The position numbers were made by a program, and so were the translations under genes. A stretch of DNA of 52,415 nucleotides. Origin: Cyanobacteriota bacterium (GTDB lineage Bacteria; Cyanobacteriota; Cyanobacteriia; PCC-6307; Cyanobiaceae). The first letter of the stretch is position 1. Each line of letters begins with the position of its first letter. Positions 44,750 through 52,415 of the stretch are shown in pieces. The stretch is taken from positions 1 through 52,415 of the forward strand of contig JAPLIB010000163.1 in NCBI GenBank assembly GCA_026389335.1. Reading direction: 5' to 3'. Below the pieces are notes generated by a model. That model had not been told where the DNA came from. It ran no database searches and saw only the letters and a program-made list of their open reading frames with translations.

Positions 44750-44783
44750 CGCATAACACGTTAGCGTTGAAAGCGCTTATGCG
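44750..44783. promoter_or_regulatory. Inverted repeat between psbA and DUF3122 gene
   Basis: CGCATAA (44750-44756) and TTATGCG (44777-44783) are exact reverse complements with 20 bp between, ending 12 bp before the DUF3122 start. It may bind a regulator or merely form a leader hairpin. Confidence 0.35.
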
Positions 44784-44795
44784 GTGAAAGGCAAT

Positions 44796-45461
44796 ATGGG
44801 ACTTTCTGCTCCTCTCGGTGGCCCGCTACGCGGCGGCCCGAGGCTCGCTCTGCGCTGGGTCGGCTGGAGAGCAGTTCTGGCAACTGTTCTGATGGGCTTG
44901 CTGCTGGCCCTGGCCCTGGTCCTGTCACAGCCGCTGCCGCTGCAGGCAGCCGACAGGTCGCCGGACTGGACGCTCCATGATTCAGCTGGTCGCCACTGGG
45001 GTCTGAACCTGTTAGTGGCATCCGATGCCACCGAGGCCTCCGGTTGGCGCCTGCGACTCCATGGCCGCTCCCCCGGTCTGAGACTGGATCATCAGCGGCC
45101 GCTGCGGCTGCGTGATGGCCTCGGCCACAGCTGGGAGCTGCCCAACCGCAGTGCTGAATTGGTGAGCGGCATCGGGGCTCTGATCCCGCAGTCATCGGCC
45201 CAATTCGATGCAATCGCCCTGGTGCCCAGGCCAAGCGAGGTGATTCCCCTCCAGCTGGCGATACCGCTCGAACCCGTCGACGAGCCAGCCGTCGATGGCT
45301 CAGCCATCGACCATCCAGCCATGGACCATCCAGCCATGGACCATCCAGTCATGGACAACGTAGCCGTGAACAACGCAGCCATGGACAGCACGGCCCTGGT
45401 GATGCTGCCACCCGAATTGGTCCGGGCCCTGCATGGCCTGCCAACCTCGCCCCGGAGCTAA
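44796..45461 (+). CDS. DUF3122 exported protein with internal repeat
   Basis: A 221-residue protein. After a basic lead there is one hydrophobic signal segment (AVLATVLMGLLLALALVL) with a cleavage-like LQAAD. The DUF3122-type core follows: DSAGRHWGLNLL, then LRDGLGHSWELPNRS. Residues about 170-190 are a low-complexity run of DHPAM units encoded by a 15-bp tandem repeat. Function unknown, probably lumenal or periplasmic. The ATG at 44796 has AAAGG five bases upstream, which decides it over the GTG at 44784. It precedes the ABC permease by 259 bp. Confidence 0.7.
   Translation: MGLSAPLGGPLRGGPRLALRWVGWRAVLATVLMGLLLALALVLSQPLPLQAADRSPDWTLHDSAGRHWGLNLLVASDATEASGWRLRLHGRSPGLRLDHQRPLRLRDGLGHSWELPNRSAELVSGIGALIPQSSAQFDAIALVPRPSEVIPLQLAIPLEPVDEPAVDGSAIDHPAMDHPAMDHPVMDNVAVNNAAMDSTALVMLPPELVRALHGLPTSPRS
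45311..45355 (+). repeat. 15-bp in-frame tandem repeat
   Basis: Three units (45311-45325, 45326-45340, 45341-45355), CCATCCAGCCATGGA, the last with one change. Encodes repeated D-H-P-A/V-M near the C-terminus of the DUF3122 protein. Confidence 0.9.
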
Positions 45462-45720
45462 CCACGCCTGCAGTGACCTCGTGGCCCGGTGTCGTCAGGT
45501 GCGGTGCTCCAGGGCGCTGCTCCCACCGCTGGGCTTGCTGCTGTCGGCTTCGGCGATGACCTGCGTCGGGGTCGATCGGGTGGCGACACGGTGCCGGGAG
45601 CAGTGGTCGACAGGCGGCCAGCCCCACACTTGTCAAGCCAGTCTCAAGCTGGCGCAAGGGGTTGTCGGCTGCAGCACCTGGACCGCTGCCTACAGTTCCG
45701 GTTCCCCTTGCCAGGCGGGC

Positions 45721-47448
45721 ATGAAGCCTCTGCCGCAACCCGAGGCGCTGCGCCAGCCGGCCGCCTTCGGGCTTGCTGATCTGGCCGTGATCCTTGGGGT
45801 GTTGACCCTGCTGACGCTGATCGCCCACGTGGGTGCCGGGGCGATGGTGAGCTTCCGGCCACCGGAGATCAGCCCCAGCATTTCGCTCGATCCCCGCAAC
45901 CTGCCGGACTATGCCGGCCGCTCAACCCTGCGCATGTTCATCGCTCTGGCGGCGTCCATGCTGTTCACCCTCGTCTACGGCTCACTCGCCGCCCATAACC
46001 GCCGGGCTGAACGGGTGCTGGTGCCCCTGCTCGACATCCTGCAGTCGGTGCCGGTGCTGGGCTTTCTCTCAATCACGGTGACTGGCTTCATCGCCCTGTT
46101 CCCCGGCAGTCTGCTGGGCTTGGAGGCGGCGTCGATCTTCGCGATTTTCACGAGCCAGGTCTGGAACATGACCTTCTCCTTCTATCAGTCGCTGCGCACG
46201 GTGCCCAAGGAACTCACCGAAGCCGCCAGCTTGTATCAGCTCTCCCGCTGGCAGCGCTTCAGCCGGCTGGAATTGCCCAGTGCCGCGATCCCACTGCTCT
46301 GGAACGCGATGATGAGCTTCGGCGGTGGTTGGTTTTTCGTGGCCGCCAGTGAGGCGATCAGCGTTCTCAACCACGACTACACCCTGCCGGGGATCGGCTC
46401 CTACGTGGCCGCTGCTGTCAGAGCCCGCGATCTACCGGCTCTGGGTTGGGCCAGCCTGACGATGGCGGTGGTGATTCTGTTGGTGGATCAGCTGTTCTGG
46501 CGGCCGCTGGTGGCCTGGTCCGATCGCTTCCGCCTCGAGCAGAGCGGCTCCGGTGATGCCCCCGAATCCTGGGTGTTGGACCTGCTCACCACCGCGCGCG
46601 TGCCGCAGCTGCTGGGCACGGCCCTCGCGCCACTGGCCGATCGTCTTGATCTGCTGCTGTCCGCCTTGCTCGGCCGCAGCCAGGACAGCGTTGCCGAACC
46701 ACAGCAGGCCGGTAGTGATCGCCTGTTCAACCTCTCCCTGCTGCTGGTGAGCGCGGTGCTGGTGAGCGTGTTGGTGCATTTCGTGCTGGTGCGGGTGGGC
46801 ATCATCGAGGTGACCACCACCTTCTGGTTAGGCGTGCACACCCTGGGTCGCGTCACCATCCTGCTGTTGCTGGCCACCCTGATCTGGACGCCGATCGGCG
46901 TGATGATCGGCTTTCAGCCGCAGCTGGCGCGGCGTCTGCAACCTCTGGTGATGTTCCTGGCGTCGTTTCCAGCCAACTTCATCTTTCCCTTCGCCACCCT
47001 GTTCTTCATCCGCAACCACATCAGCCTCGACTGGGGTTCGATTCTGCTGATGGCTCTGGGCTCCCAGTGGTACATCCTGTTCAACTCGATCGCCGGCGCC
47101 CAGATGATTCCCTCCGATCTGCGCGAGATGGCTGATGACGTGGGCCTGCAGGGTCTGCAGCGTTGGCGCCAATTGATCATTCCCGGCATCTTTTCGGCCT
47201 GGGTCACCGGCGGCGTGACCGCCTGTGGTGGCGCCTGGAACGCCAGCATCGTTTCCGAAGTGGTGAGCTGGGGAGGCACCACCCTGCAGGCCGACGGCCT
47301 GGGGGCCTACATCGCCGACGCCACCACCCATGGCGACTGGCCCCGCATCGCCCTGGGGATCGGAATGATGAGTCTGTTCGTGGTGGGCTTCAACCGTTTG
47401 TTCTGGCGGCGCCTCTATGGCCTGGCCGAACGCCGTTATCACCTCTGA
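45721..47448 (+). CDS. Double-length ABC permease, NitT/TauT type
   Basis: A 575-residue membrane protein made of two fused binding-protein-dependent permease domains, about residues 60-270 and 360-560. Each has an EAA-like loop facing the ATPase: KELTEAASLYQLSRWQRFSRL (part) and SDLREMADDVGLQGLQRW. The sequence looks like nitrate/sulfonate/bicarbonate-type importers, but no substrate-binding protein gene is adjacent, so the substrate is unknown. The frame is open for another 96 codons upstream, but those are Cys/Arg-rich without conservation, so ATG 45721 (MKPLPQPEAL) is chosen. The ATPase gene follows by 59 bp. Confidence 0.88.
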   Translation: MKPLPQPEALRQPAAFGLADLAVILGVLTLLTLIAHVGAGAMVSFRPPEISPSISLDPRNLPDYAGRSTLRMFIALAASMLFTLVYGSLAAHNRRAERVLVPLLDILQSVPVLGFLSITVTGFIALFPGSLLGLEAASIFAIFTSQVWNMTFSFYQSLRTVPKELTEAASLYQLSRWQRFSRLELPSAAIPLLWNAMMSFGGGWFFVAASEAISVLNHDYTLPGIGSYVAAAVRARDLPALGWASLTMAVVILLVDQLFWRPLVAWSDRFRLEQSGSGDAPESWVLDLLTTARVPQLLGTALAPLADRLDLLLSALLGRSQDSVAEPQQAGSDRLFNLSLLLVSAVLVSVLVHFVLVRVGIIEVTTTFWLGVHTLGRVTILLLLATLIWTPIGVMIGFQPQLARRLQPLVMFLASFPANFIFPFATLFFIRNHISLDWGSILLMALGSQWYILFNSIAGAQMIPSDLREMADDVGLQGLQRWRQLIIPGIFSAWVTGGVTACGGAWNASIVSEVVSWGGTTLQADGLGAYIADATTHGDWPRIALGIGMMSLFVVGFNRLFWRRLYGLAERRYHL

Positions 47449-47507
47449 ACATCAGCCCCGACCCCTCGTTTGCGTCTGTTCTTTTGTGTCCATCCGCTCC
47501 ACTGGCC

Positions 47508-48818
47508 ATGGCTCTGATCACGGTTGAGAACGTTTCCAAGCGCTTTCCCTTGCCGGATGGCAAAGGCGAGTTCACCGTGCTGGGGGACGTGAGCCTGGCG
47601 GTGAAGGCCGGCGAAGTGGTGGCCCTGCTCGGGCGCAGTGGCAGTGGCAAAAGCACCCTGCTGCGGATCATGTCGGGTTTGATTCGCCCCAGCCAAGGTG
47701 TGGTGTGCAGCAATGGCCAGCCGCTGCGCGGGGCCAACCCCAACCTGGCGATGGTGTTCCAGAGCTTCGCTCTGCTGCCCTGGCTCACCGTGCAGGACAA
47801 CGTTGAACTGGGCCTGGCGGCCCGGCATGTGCCGCGGCAGCAGCGGCGCGAGCGGGCCCTCAAAGCGATCGACCTTGTCGGTCTTGACGGCTTTGAGAAC
47901 GCCTACCCCAAGGAGCTCTCCGGTGGCATGAAGCAACGGGTGGGTTTCGCCCGCGCCTTTGTGCTGGAGCCGGAGGTGCTGTTCATGGATGAACCATTCA
48001 GCGCCCTTGATGTGCTGACAGCTGAAAACCTGCGGGGAGAAATCGATGATCTCTGGAATGCCGGCACCTTCCCCTCCAAGAGCATCCTGATCGTCACCCA
48101 CAACATCGAGGAGGCCGTGTATCTGGCGGATCGGGTCGTGATTCTGGGCTCCAAACCCGGCCGTATCCGTGGGGAGCTGGCGGTGAATCTGCCTCGTCCC
48201 CACGACCGCAGCAGCCCACGCTTCAAGGCACTGGTGGATTACATCTATTCGGCGATGACCAACCCCGACATCGAGGTGAGCGGCGAGGTGGCCGGTCGCG
48301 AAAGGCTGCCCCACGCCCAGCGCCAGGCGATCTCCCCCTTTGCCAAGGCCCTGCCCCACGTGCGGGTCGGTGGGATCAGCGGCCTGCTGGAGCTGATTGC
48401 GGAGAAGGGAAAAGGGCTCGACGACATCCCGCTGCTGGCCCAGCGGCTGCAGCTGGAGGTGGATGATCTGCTGCCCCTGCTCGATGCGGCCGTGATGCTG
48501 GGCTTCGCCGAGGTGACGAATGGTGATGTGCGGCTCACCCCGATCGGCAGCGACTTTGCCACCACCACGATTCAACGCAGCAAGGACCTGTTTCGCCAGC
48601 AGGCGCTGGGCCGGATTCCGGTGCTCAGCAGCATCGTCCACACTCTGCAGGAGAAGGAGAATCAGGCGATGCGCGCCGATTTCTTCCTCGGCATCTGGGA
48701 TGACTACTTCCCCCTGGAGGAGGCGGAGCGGCAGTTGGCCACAGCGGTGGACTGGGGTCGTTATGGCGAACTGTTCGAATACGACGCCAGCGAAGGGCGC
48801 TTCCATCTGGCGCGCTGA
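47508..48818 (+). CDS. ABC ATPase with AAA-associated C-terminal domain
   Basis: A 436-residue protein. Residues 1-260 are a nucleotide-binding domain of the nitrate/taurine type: Walker A LLGRSGSGKST near residue 43, signature ELSGGMKQRVGFARA near residue 140, Walker B VLFMDEPFSALD near residue 160, and switch His in VTHNIEEA. Residues 300-436 form the AAA-associated C-terminal domain seen in a subgroup of these ATPases (VGGISGLLELIAEKGKGLDD, FFLGIWDDYFPLEEAERQL in part), likely regulatory. It pairs with the double permease. Confidence 0.92.
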   Translation: MALITVENVSKRFPLPDGKGEFTVLGDVSLAVKAGEVVALLGRSGSGKSTLLRIMSGLIRPSQGVVCSNGQPLRGANPNLAMVFQSFALLPWLTVQDNVELGLAARHVPRQQRRERALKAIDLVGLDGFENAYPKELSGGMKQRVGFARAFVLEPEVLFMDEPFSALDVLTAENLRGEIDDLWNAGTFPSKSILIVTHNIEEAVYLADRVVILGSKPGRIRGELAVNLPRPHDRSSPRFKALVDYIYSAMTNPDIEVSGEVAGRERLPHAQRQAISPFAKALPHVRVGGISGLLELIAEKGKGLDDIPLLAQRLQLEVDDLLPLLDAAVMLGFAEVTNGDVRLTPIGSDFATTTIQRSKDLFRQQALGRIPVLSSIVHTLQEKENQAMRADFFLGIWDDYFPLEEAERQLATAVDWGRYGELFEYDASEGRFHLAR

Positions 48819-48903
48819 GGGCCAGTGCCTCCTGGCCCTGGACCGCCAGACTGGCGGAAGGCATCCATCTGGCCTTGCCGATTTCTGATCGAGGCTGAAA
48901 TGG

Positions 48904-49047
48904 ATGCTTTCCGGCCTGAATGGACTGGCGATGGCAGCCCGCATCTGTGCCCTGCACGGCGGCCAAATTCAACTGAGCAGTGAACTTGGAGCAGGCAGCT
49001 GTTTCGTGCTGGATTTGCCCACAATGGTTGATGTTAATTCATGCTGA
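48904..49047 (+). pseudogene. Histidine kinase C-terminal fragment
   Basis: 47 codons: GLNGLAMAARICALHGGQI, then LSSELGAGSCFVLDLP. This is the end of a HATPase_c domain (G2 box, helix with HGG, GSGS-like strand, hydrophobic end) without the phosphate-accepting His, the N and G1 boxes. A stop lies in frame about 15 bp upstream. A relic of a sensor kinase gene otherwise lost. Confidence 0.7.
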
Positions 49048-49088
49048 CAAAACGAAAGTGCAAATAAACCGAAGACTCGGCCGCTAAC

Positions 49089-49322
49089 CTAACTGCTGCA
49101 ATCTTTGCCCCAGCGTTGATAACAGAGGCCATTGTCGCGGCAGTCCACCCGCTTGAGGGGATGCTGAAACTTCTCAGACAGAGCATCCTGAACGATGACC
49201 GACGGAGCGGCGCCTAGAAACTCCTTGCTGACCTTGCAAGCAGCGGCAGCAAAGCATGCGCTCGGCAGCAACAGGGTGCAGGACAGGCAACCAAGAAGCA
49301 GCCAGTTCGAAGATAGCATCAT
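49089..49322 (-). CDS. Small exported Cys-containing protein
   Basis: A 77-residue protein with a signal-like N-terminus (MMLSSNWLLLGCLSCTLLL, then SACFAAAACK) and a short mature part with cysteines (CKVSKEFLG, VDCRDNGLCYQRWGKDC) that may form disulfides. No family is recognised. The ATG at 49322 is followed at once by another at 49319; upstream codons are less signal-like. No ribosome site is seen. The neighbourhood is decayed, so it might not be expressed. Confidence 0.45.
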   Translation of the reverse strand: MMLSSNWLLLGCLSCTLLLPSACFAAAACKVSKEFLGAAPSVIVQDALSEKFQHPLKRVDCRDNGLCYQRWGKDCSS

Positions 49323-49556
49323 CCGCTGATGTAGTAATGTCATCGATCGGGATATCAGTCTCATCAGGATGCGGGGTCAGTGATCTTCAGTATTCGTGAG
49401 ACTTTAGACCAAAAAACAAGTTTGCCCCGTCCAACGAAGACCACAATCAGTGAATTGGCCGTCTCCCTGGCAACGTCCCAGCAAGTCTAGGAGAACCTGA
49501 GGCTATGAAGCTGGCGAATGCAAGGTAGAAGATACGCCGGCCCTGGCTGGGTCGGA

Positions 49557-49829
49557 TCAGTCCTTGGCTCTTGATCTGCGGCGCGTGCGAAACCACATCA
49601 TCAGCCCCGTAATAATCAACAGCAGCAGACAAAAGCCAAGCACATAAGCGTAATAAGGTTGTAGGTTTATCGGTCCAAAATGGCCGCTATGAATTTGAAG
49701 CAGCCAGTCAGCCTCAATCTCCTTCTGTTCAAGAATGCTGAAGATCACGCCGGTTATGGCTGTGAGCATCAGTGGCAGGGCGGCAATCGGCACGATCGCC
49801 CGATGAGCAGAGCGAGATGATTGGAACAT
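49557..49829 (-). CDS. PepSY-associated membrane protein
   Basis: A 90-residue protein with two membrane spans (IVPIAALPLMLTAITGVIF in part, and VLGFCLLLLIITGLMMWF) and between them WLLQIHSGHFGPINLQPYY. The short loop with IHSGHFG and the second span ending MMWFRTRRR are typical of PepSY-associated TM proteins, some of which act in metal reduction or signalling. Here only the two-span module is present. Function unknown. Confidence 0.65.
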   Translation of the reverse strand: MFQSSRSAHRAIVPIAALPLMLTAITGVIFSILEQKEIEADWLLQIHSGHFGPINLQPYYAYVLGFCLLLLIITGLMMWFRTRRRSRAKD

Positions 49830-50022
49830 GGCAGGTGGGAGAGATGAGGATGGCCAATCTTGGTCGGAGCAAACAGAAGCAAGTGATCTTAATGCCTAAC
49901 TTTTAAAATTCGAAAGTGGTCTCAACCAGGCTACAAGAGTAGTAATGGACTCTTCGGAGGGGGCCTGCAATCGCCCACATATCCTCCTGGCCGGGACCCG
50001 GCCACTGAAGATGACGGTTCAC

Positions 50023-50328
50023 TCACGGCGAACCGATCGTCAACGGATCGAAGATTTCATCGATCGCCACCATATTGCCGCAATCGGCAATGTAGCCACA
50101 ATTTTGCTGGAAGACCATCTCCAGTTCATTCAGATCCCCGTGACAGAACGCTGAATCGGCAACTTGAGCTGAGCGCAACACCGTATGTAGCAGATCCATT
50201 CCATTATAACTGGTATCGAAGTTCAATCCCAGCCATCGTTGAACGTGGTTCCCCCGTCGGCGCCCTGAGCTGTGTTCATCAGATAGGTGTCGAGCCCCCA
50301 AAAGCATCGGCACCAAGACCGTGCTCAC
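50023..50328 (-). pseudogene. Possible LanM lanthipeptide synthetase tail fragment
   Basis: The minus-strand frame contains DLLHTVLRSAQVADSAFCHGDLNELEMVFQ (given here only as motif: LLHTVLRS, then FCHGDLNELE near residue 66). LanC-type cyclase domains of LanM enzymes have LCHGDLGNLELL at this place, where Cys and His bind zinc, and an A-L-x-T-T-L-x-x-G stretch just before. The match is short and lacks the rest of the domain. The upstream side (toward 50337) is cut by a transposase fragment. I give it as a candidate; it may also be an unrelated small frame. Confidence 0.4.
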
Positions 50329-50336
50329 TGTCGGGC

Positions 50337-50463
50337 ATGGAGCATTTTGGCAAGCGCCACCGCCAGAAGCTCAACGAGCTGCTGGGTAGGTGTTTTGGCA
50401 GTTCGCCCTCGGATTCATCTTCCTGAGGCTTCTGGTCCAGCTGGACGTGGACGTCCCCCCAGA
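50337..50463 (+). pseudogene. ISAs1-type transposase fragment, frameshifted
   Basis: From ATG 50337 the frame reads MEHFGKRHRQKLNELLGRCF, then SSPSDS, and after a shift near 50420-50432 continues FLRLLVQLDVDV. ISAs1 transposases have FGKRHRQ-L---L and PSDSTFRLLLAQLDV in this order near their N-terminus. The remainder is missing. It sits directly against the possible LanM fragment. Confidence 0.65.
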
Positions 50464-50627
50464 CCACCCTCTGGCGAATGGAGGCCAATCTGGTGATAGC
50501 CACTGAACAAGCCAATCGTGCTGGCTTGACTCTGGCTCCATCAGCATCGGCCAGGGTGATCCAGTTGCCTCAGAATATTCCTAAGATTGGGTAGCTGGTG
50601 GAGCTGGGAGCTTTGTACAACTTGCTC
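50464..50627. other. Decayed spacer
   Basis: No recognisable gene. It could contain further debris of the ISAs1-type element; no terminal repeat is identified. Confidence 0.4.
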
Positions 50628-52349
50628 CTAGTTCACTCCTGTGACTTCGAGGGTACAATCATTCCAATCGTAATCTGAAAATGTGCCCTGCAGATCCTCA
50701 AAGCTGAGTTTATTCTGGCCGAGTAGCCGAAGCTGTTGGGGCGCTTCACTGCTTGAGTTGCCTGGCATGGCACTGAATACCATGCCTCCGGGAGTTCTTA
50801 GAACCGGTGCGTAGATGCCGTCGTGCAGGACGTTCCATTTCAAGTTCGATGTCACCCGTCTACCGCCCTGTTGGTGCTGGAAGTCGGAATCGAGAAGAGA
50901 GTCGATCTGCTCGCGGAATTGGGAACTGTTGATTAAGATTCGATCCGATCCCACGGTGTATTCGGGCAAGCCTGTGACTGGATCAAGATTGAGCTTGACA
51001 AAGCCCAGTTTGTTCTCGAAGTCACAGTCTGTACTCACCTTGAGGTTGAGTATCTGGCCCTTGGTGAGTTGCAGCAAGGCTTCGGAGGCGCGGCCCTGGG
51101 CAGCGGCGATGCGATCGAGGGCGGAGAGAGTGAAGCTCTGATCTGCAGTCATCACACCGAAGTGCAAGCTGGATTGGTCTTCACCTGTCGTGTTCCGAAC
51201 GATGACGTTGTATCCCGGAGCCCCATCTCTTTCGTAGACCTCTGTTGTGAAGGGATCAGCGCCAAGTCCGTCGCTTGAGAGCAACTGAAAGTCCAGGCGG
51301 TCGCCTACCTGTACGAGAAATATCCCTTCGCCGAGGGATTGCAGCTGGCTGGCATCGGCAGTGGTGCCACCGATGGTTCCGAGGATCTCGTAGGTTCCAT
51401 CCCGTCTCGTGCGAAGGATCTGCAAATGCAGGGGACGTTTCCCATGCTGCTGCTCGACGTTGAGGCGGATGGGGAGGATGCCGAAATCCTCGCTTGCAAT
51501 CCTGATGGATTGGCCTTCTAGTACCAGGGAAGGGTTATTGGCATGGGGCTTCAGGAATTGGCCAAACCAGTCGATGAAGTTCTGGTCGGTACCGCCGGGG
51601 TTCGCGGGGGATGCGAAAAGGCCATTGAGGAAAGTCTGGCGGTGGGAGGCGTCGCTTACGGGCACCAGATTCACCTGGGGACCGCCCGCTTCAACTATGC
51701 CAGGGTCGACGAGTTCGACCGGCAGGGCTTCGTCGCTTCCCCCGTACCATGCCTTGAGCGGTGATGAGTATTTCCTGTAGCGGGGTGAATTGAGCGATAA
51801 CTGTTGCAGAAACTTTTGGGCAACGCTTCCTGGTTGATTCAGAGCATCTTCTACCATGAAATCTTGACCCGCAAATCCAGGAATTGTGGTCCAGATTGGC
51901 TTGCCTTCACGCATAATCTTAATCCGCCAAGAATCATTACTGAATACATCTGCCGGGCCAAATGTTACAACTGAACTTCCTTCAGATGCAAAGCTGCTGA
52001 GTATCTCACGGTAGGTTACGGCGTAGGGATTCGCAATTAATACTCCCTGTGAATCTTTTCGATCTGGAATCACTACGTCCTTGACCAAGCTTTTGAACAG
52101 TCCATCCAGGCCATACCAGTACTCATAGCTCTTGAAGAGGATGGCAGCGCATAGTGGCAGCCATGGGCCAGGATCCAGGGGAATCGAGGGTTCATTCAGT
52201 GCACGACTCAGCCACCAGCGGGTAGTCGCTTCCATTTCATTGAACGGGCTCTGGATTGCCGTGGCAGCAACCGGTCTGACTGACCGACACAAGTCCAAGA
52301 ACCCATGCGAGAGCATGGGTCTCAGGTCATTGGGTGGGCAGGGAGCCAT
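50628..52349 (-). CDS. Large protein with DUF4114-like C-terminus
   Basis: A 573-residue protein. Its end (LSFEDLQGTFSDYDWNDCTLEV) follows the DUF4114 plan F-ED-x-G-x-D-D-(F/W)-D-D, with DYDWND in place of DRDFND. The middle holds a Tyr/Gly-rich YYWYGLD-like stretch (YEYWYGLDGLF near residue 76) and many beta strands (LHFGVMTADQSFTLSAL). No signal peptide is evident. The 5' end is near the window edge, and two starts are possible: ATG 52349 or ATG 52316, next to a hairpin (52301-52320). Function unknown. Composition is less GC-rich than core genes. It is not close in sequence to the DUF4114 protein in the ars locus except at the end. Confidence 0.65.
   Translation of the reverse strand: MAPCPPNDLRPMLSHGFLDLCRSVRPVAATAIQSPFNEMEATTRWWLSRALNEPSIPLDPGPWLPLCAAILFKSYEYWYGLDGLFKSLVKDVVIPDRKDSQGVLIANPYAVTYREILSSFASEGSSVVTFGPADVFSNDSWRIKIMREGKPIWTTIPGFAGQDFMVEDALNQPGSVAQKFLQQLSLNSPRYRKYSSPLKAWYGGSDEALPVELVDPGIVEAGGPQVNLVPVSDASHRQTFLNGLFASPANPGGTDQNFIDWFGQFLKPHANNPSLVLEGQSIRIASEDFGILPIRLNVEQQHGKRPLHLQILRTRRDGTYEILGTIGGTTADASQLQSLGEGIFLVQVGDRLDFQLLSSDGLGADPFTTEVYERDGAPGYNVIVRNTTGEDQSSLHFGVMTADQSFTLSALDRIAAAQGRASEALLQLTKGQILNLKVSTDCDFENKLGFVKLNLDPVTGLPEYTVGSDRILINSSQFREQIDSLLDSDFQHQQGGRRVTSNLKWNVLHDGIYAPVLRTPGGMVFSAMPGNSSSEAPQQLRLLGQNKLSFEDLQGTFSDYDWNDCTLEVTGVN
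52301..52320. repeat. 8-bp perfect inverted repeat
   Basis: ACCCATGC (52301-52308), GAGA, GCATGGGT (52313-52320). It covers the alternative ATG at 52316 of the minus-strand gene and could hide or define its start. Confidence 0.5.
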
Positions 52350-52415
52350 GGGAGTTTGGGGTTCTCACACCAAACCAAACCCCAGTGGTTTCCCCGACCC
52401 GTCTCCATGCTGAGC

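Noticed and set aside
45433-45720. 96-codon N-terminal extension of the ABC permease
   Set aside because: Cys/Arg/Ser-rich, not conserved and partly overlapping the DUF3122 gene; the inner ATG begins the membrane domain.

Overview
The window reads as chromosome of a GC-rich picocyanobacterium of the Cyanobium / freshwater Synechococcus kind. It carries the large subunit of magnesium chelatase (chlH), a photosystem II D1 gene (psbA), a high-light-inducible chlorophyll-binding protein, and many protein families found mainly in cyanobacteria (DUF4912, DUF3038, DUF4335, DUF2949, DUF3386, DUF3318, DUF6447, DUF3122, CGLD27). This placement rests on gene content and base composition read by eye, not on a phylogeny.  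Layout: 0-9 kb is a core block mostly on the minus strand: a phosphotransferase/P-loop kinase fusion, a TspO relative, the DUF3038-DUF4335 pair, apt, an FAD hydroxylase, an Hli protein and dapB. 9-15 kb has a CPA2 antiporter and chlH. 15-16.5 kb has a lone Nif11-type small protein and a YeiH-type transporter broken by one in-frame stop. 16.6-31 kb is again core: folP-tpiA, an S4 protein, an ABC exporter, a TrpXYZ-type ABC importer, carB, a DUF3318-rsfS-CGLD27-asparaginase run, and initiator tRNA-Met with a terminator. 31.5-33.2 kb has a carotenoid-type glycosyltransferase and an NTF2-like protein. 33.2-35.7 kb is visibly AT-richer, holds a DUF1330 protein, a Tat-exported polysaccharide deacetylase and an IS5-type transposase scrap, and looks acquired.  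35.7-44.7 kb is a stress island. arsJ and its partner GAPDH diverge from arsR; ACR3 follows, but a 2-kb gene for a DUF4114 protein sits between arsR and ACR3, bracketed by two diverged 145-bp copies of the arsR-ACR3 junction. Facing ACR3 are a type II sulfide:quinone oxidoreductase and a psbA whose product has the D1-prime substitutions at positions 80, 158 and 286 together with every manganese ligand. Together these suggest a cell that meets arsenic and sulfide or low oxygen: GAPDH plus ArsJ would deal with arsenate, ACR3 with arsenite, SQR with sulfide, and D1-prime would serve photosystem II at low oxygen. That functional reading is inference.  44.8-48.8 kb encodes a DUF3122 exported protein and a double-length ABC permease with its ATPase. 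48.8-52.4 kb is decayed: a histidine kinase tail, small exported proteins, a possible LanM lanthipeptide synthetase tail cut by an ISAs1 transposase fragment, and a second large protein with a DUF4114-like end.  A recurring trait is short tandem repeats (14-18 bp units) at gene ends, between genes and, in two cases, inside coding sequence.
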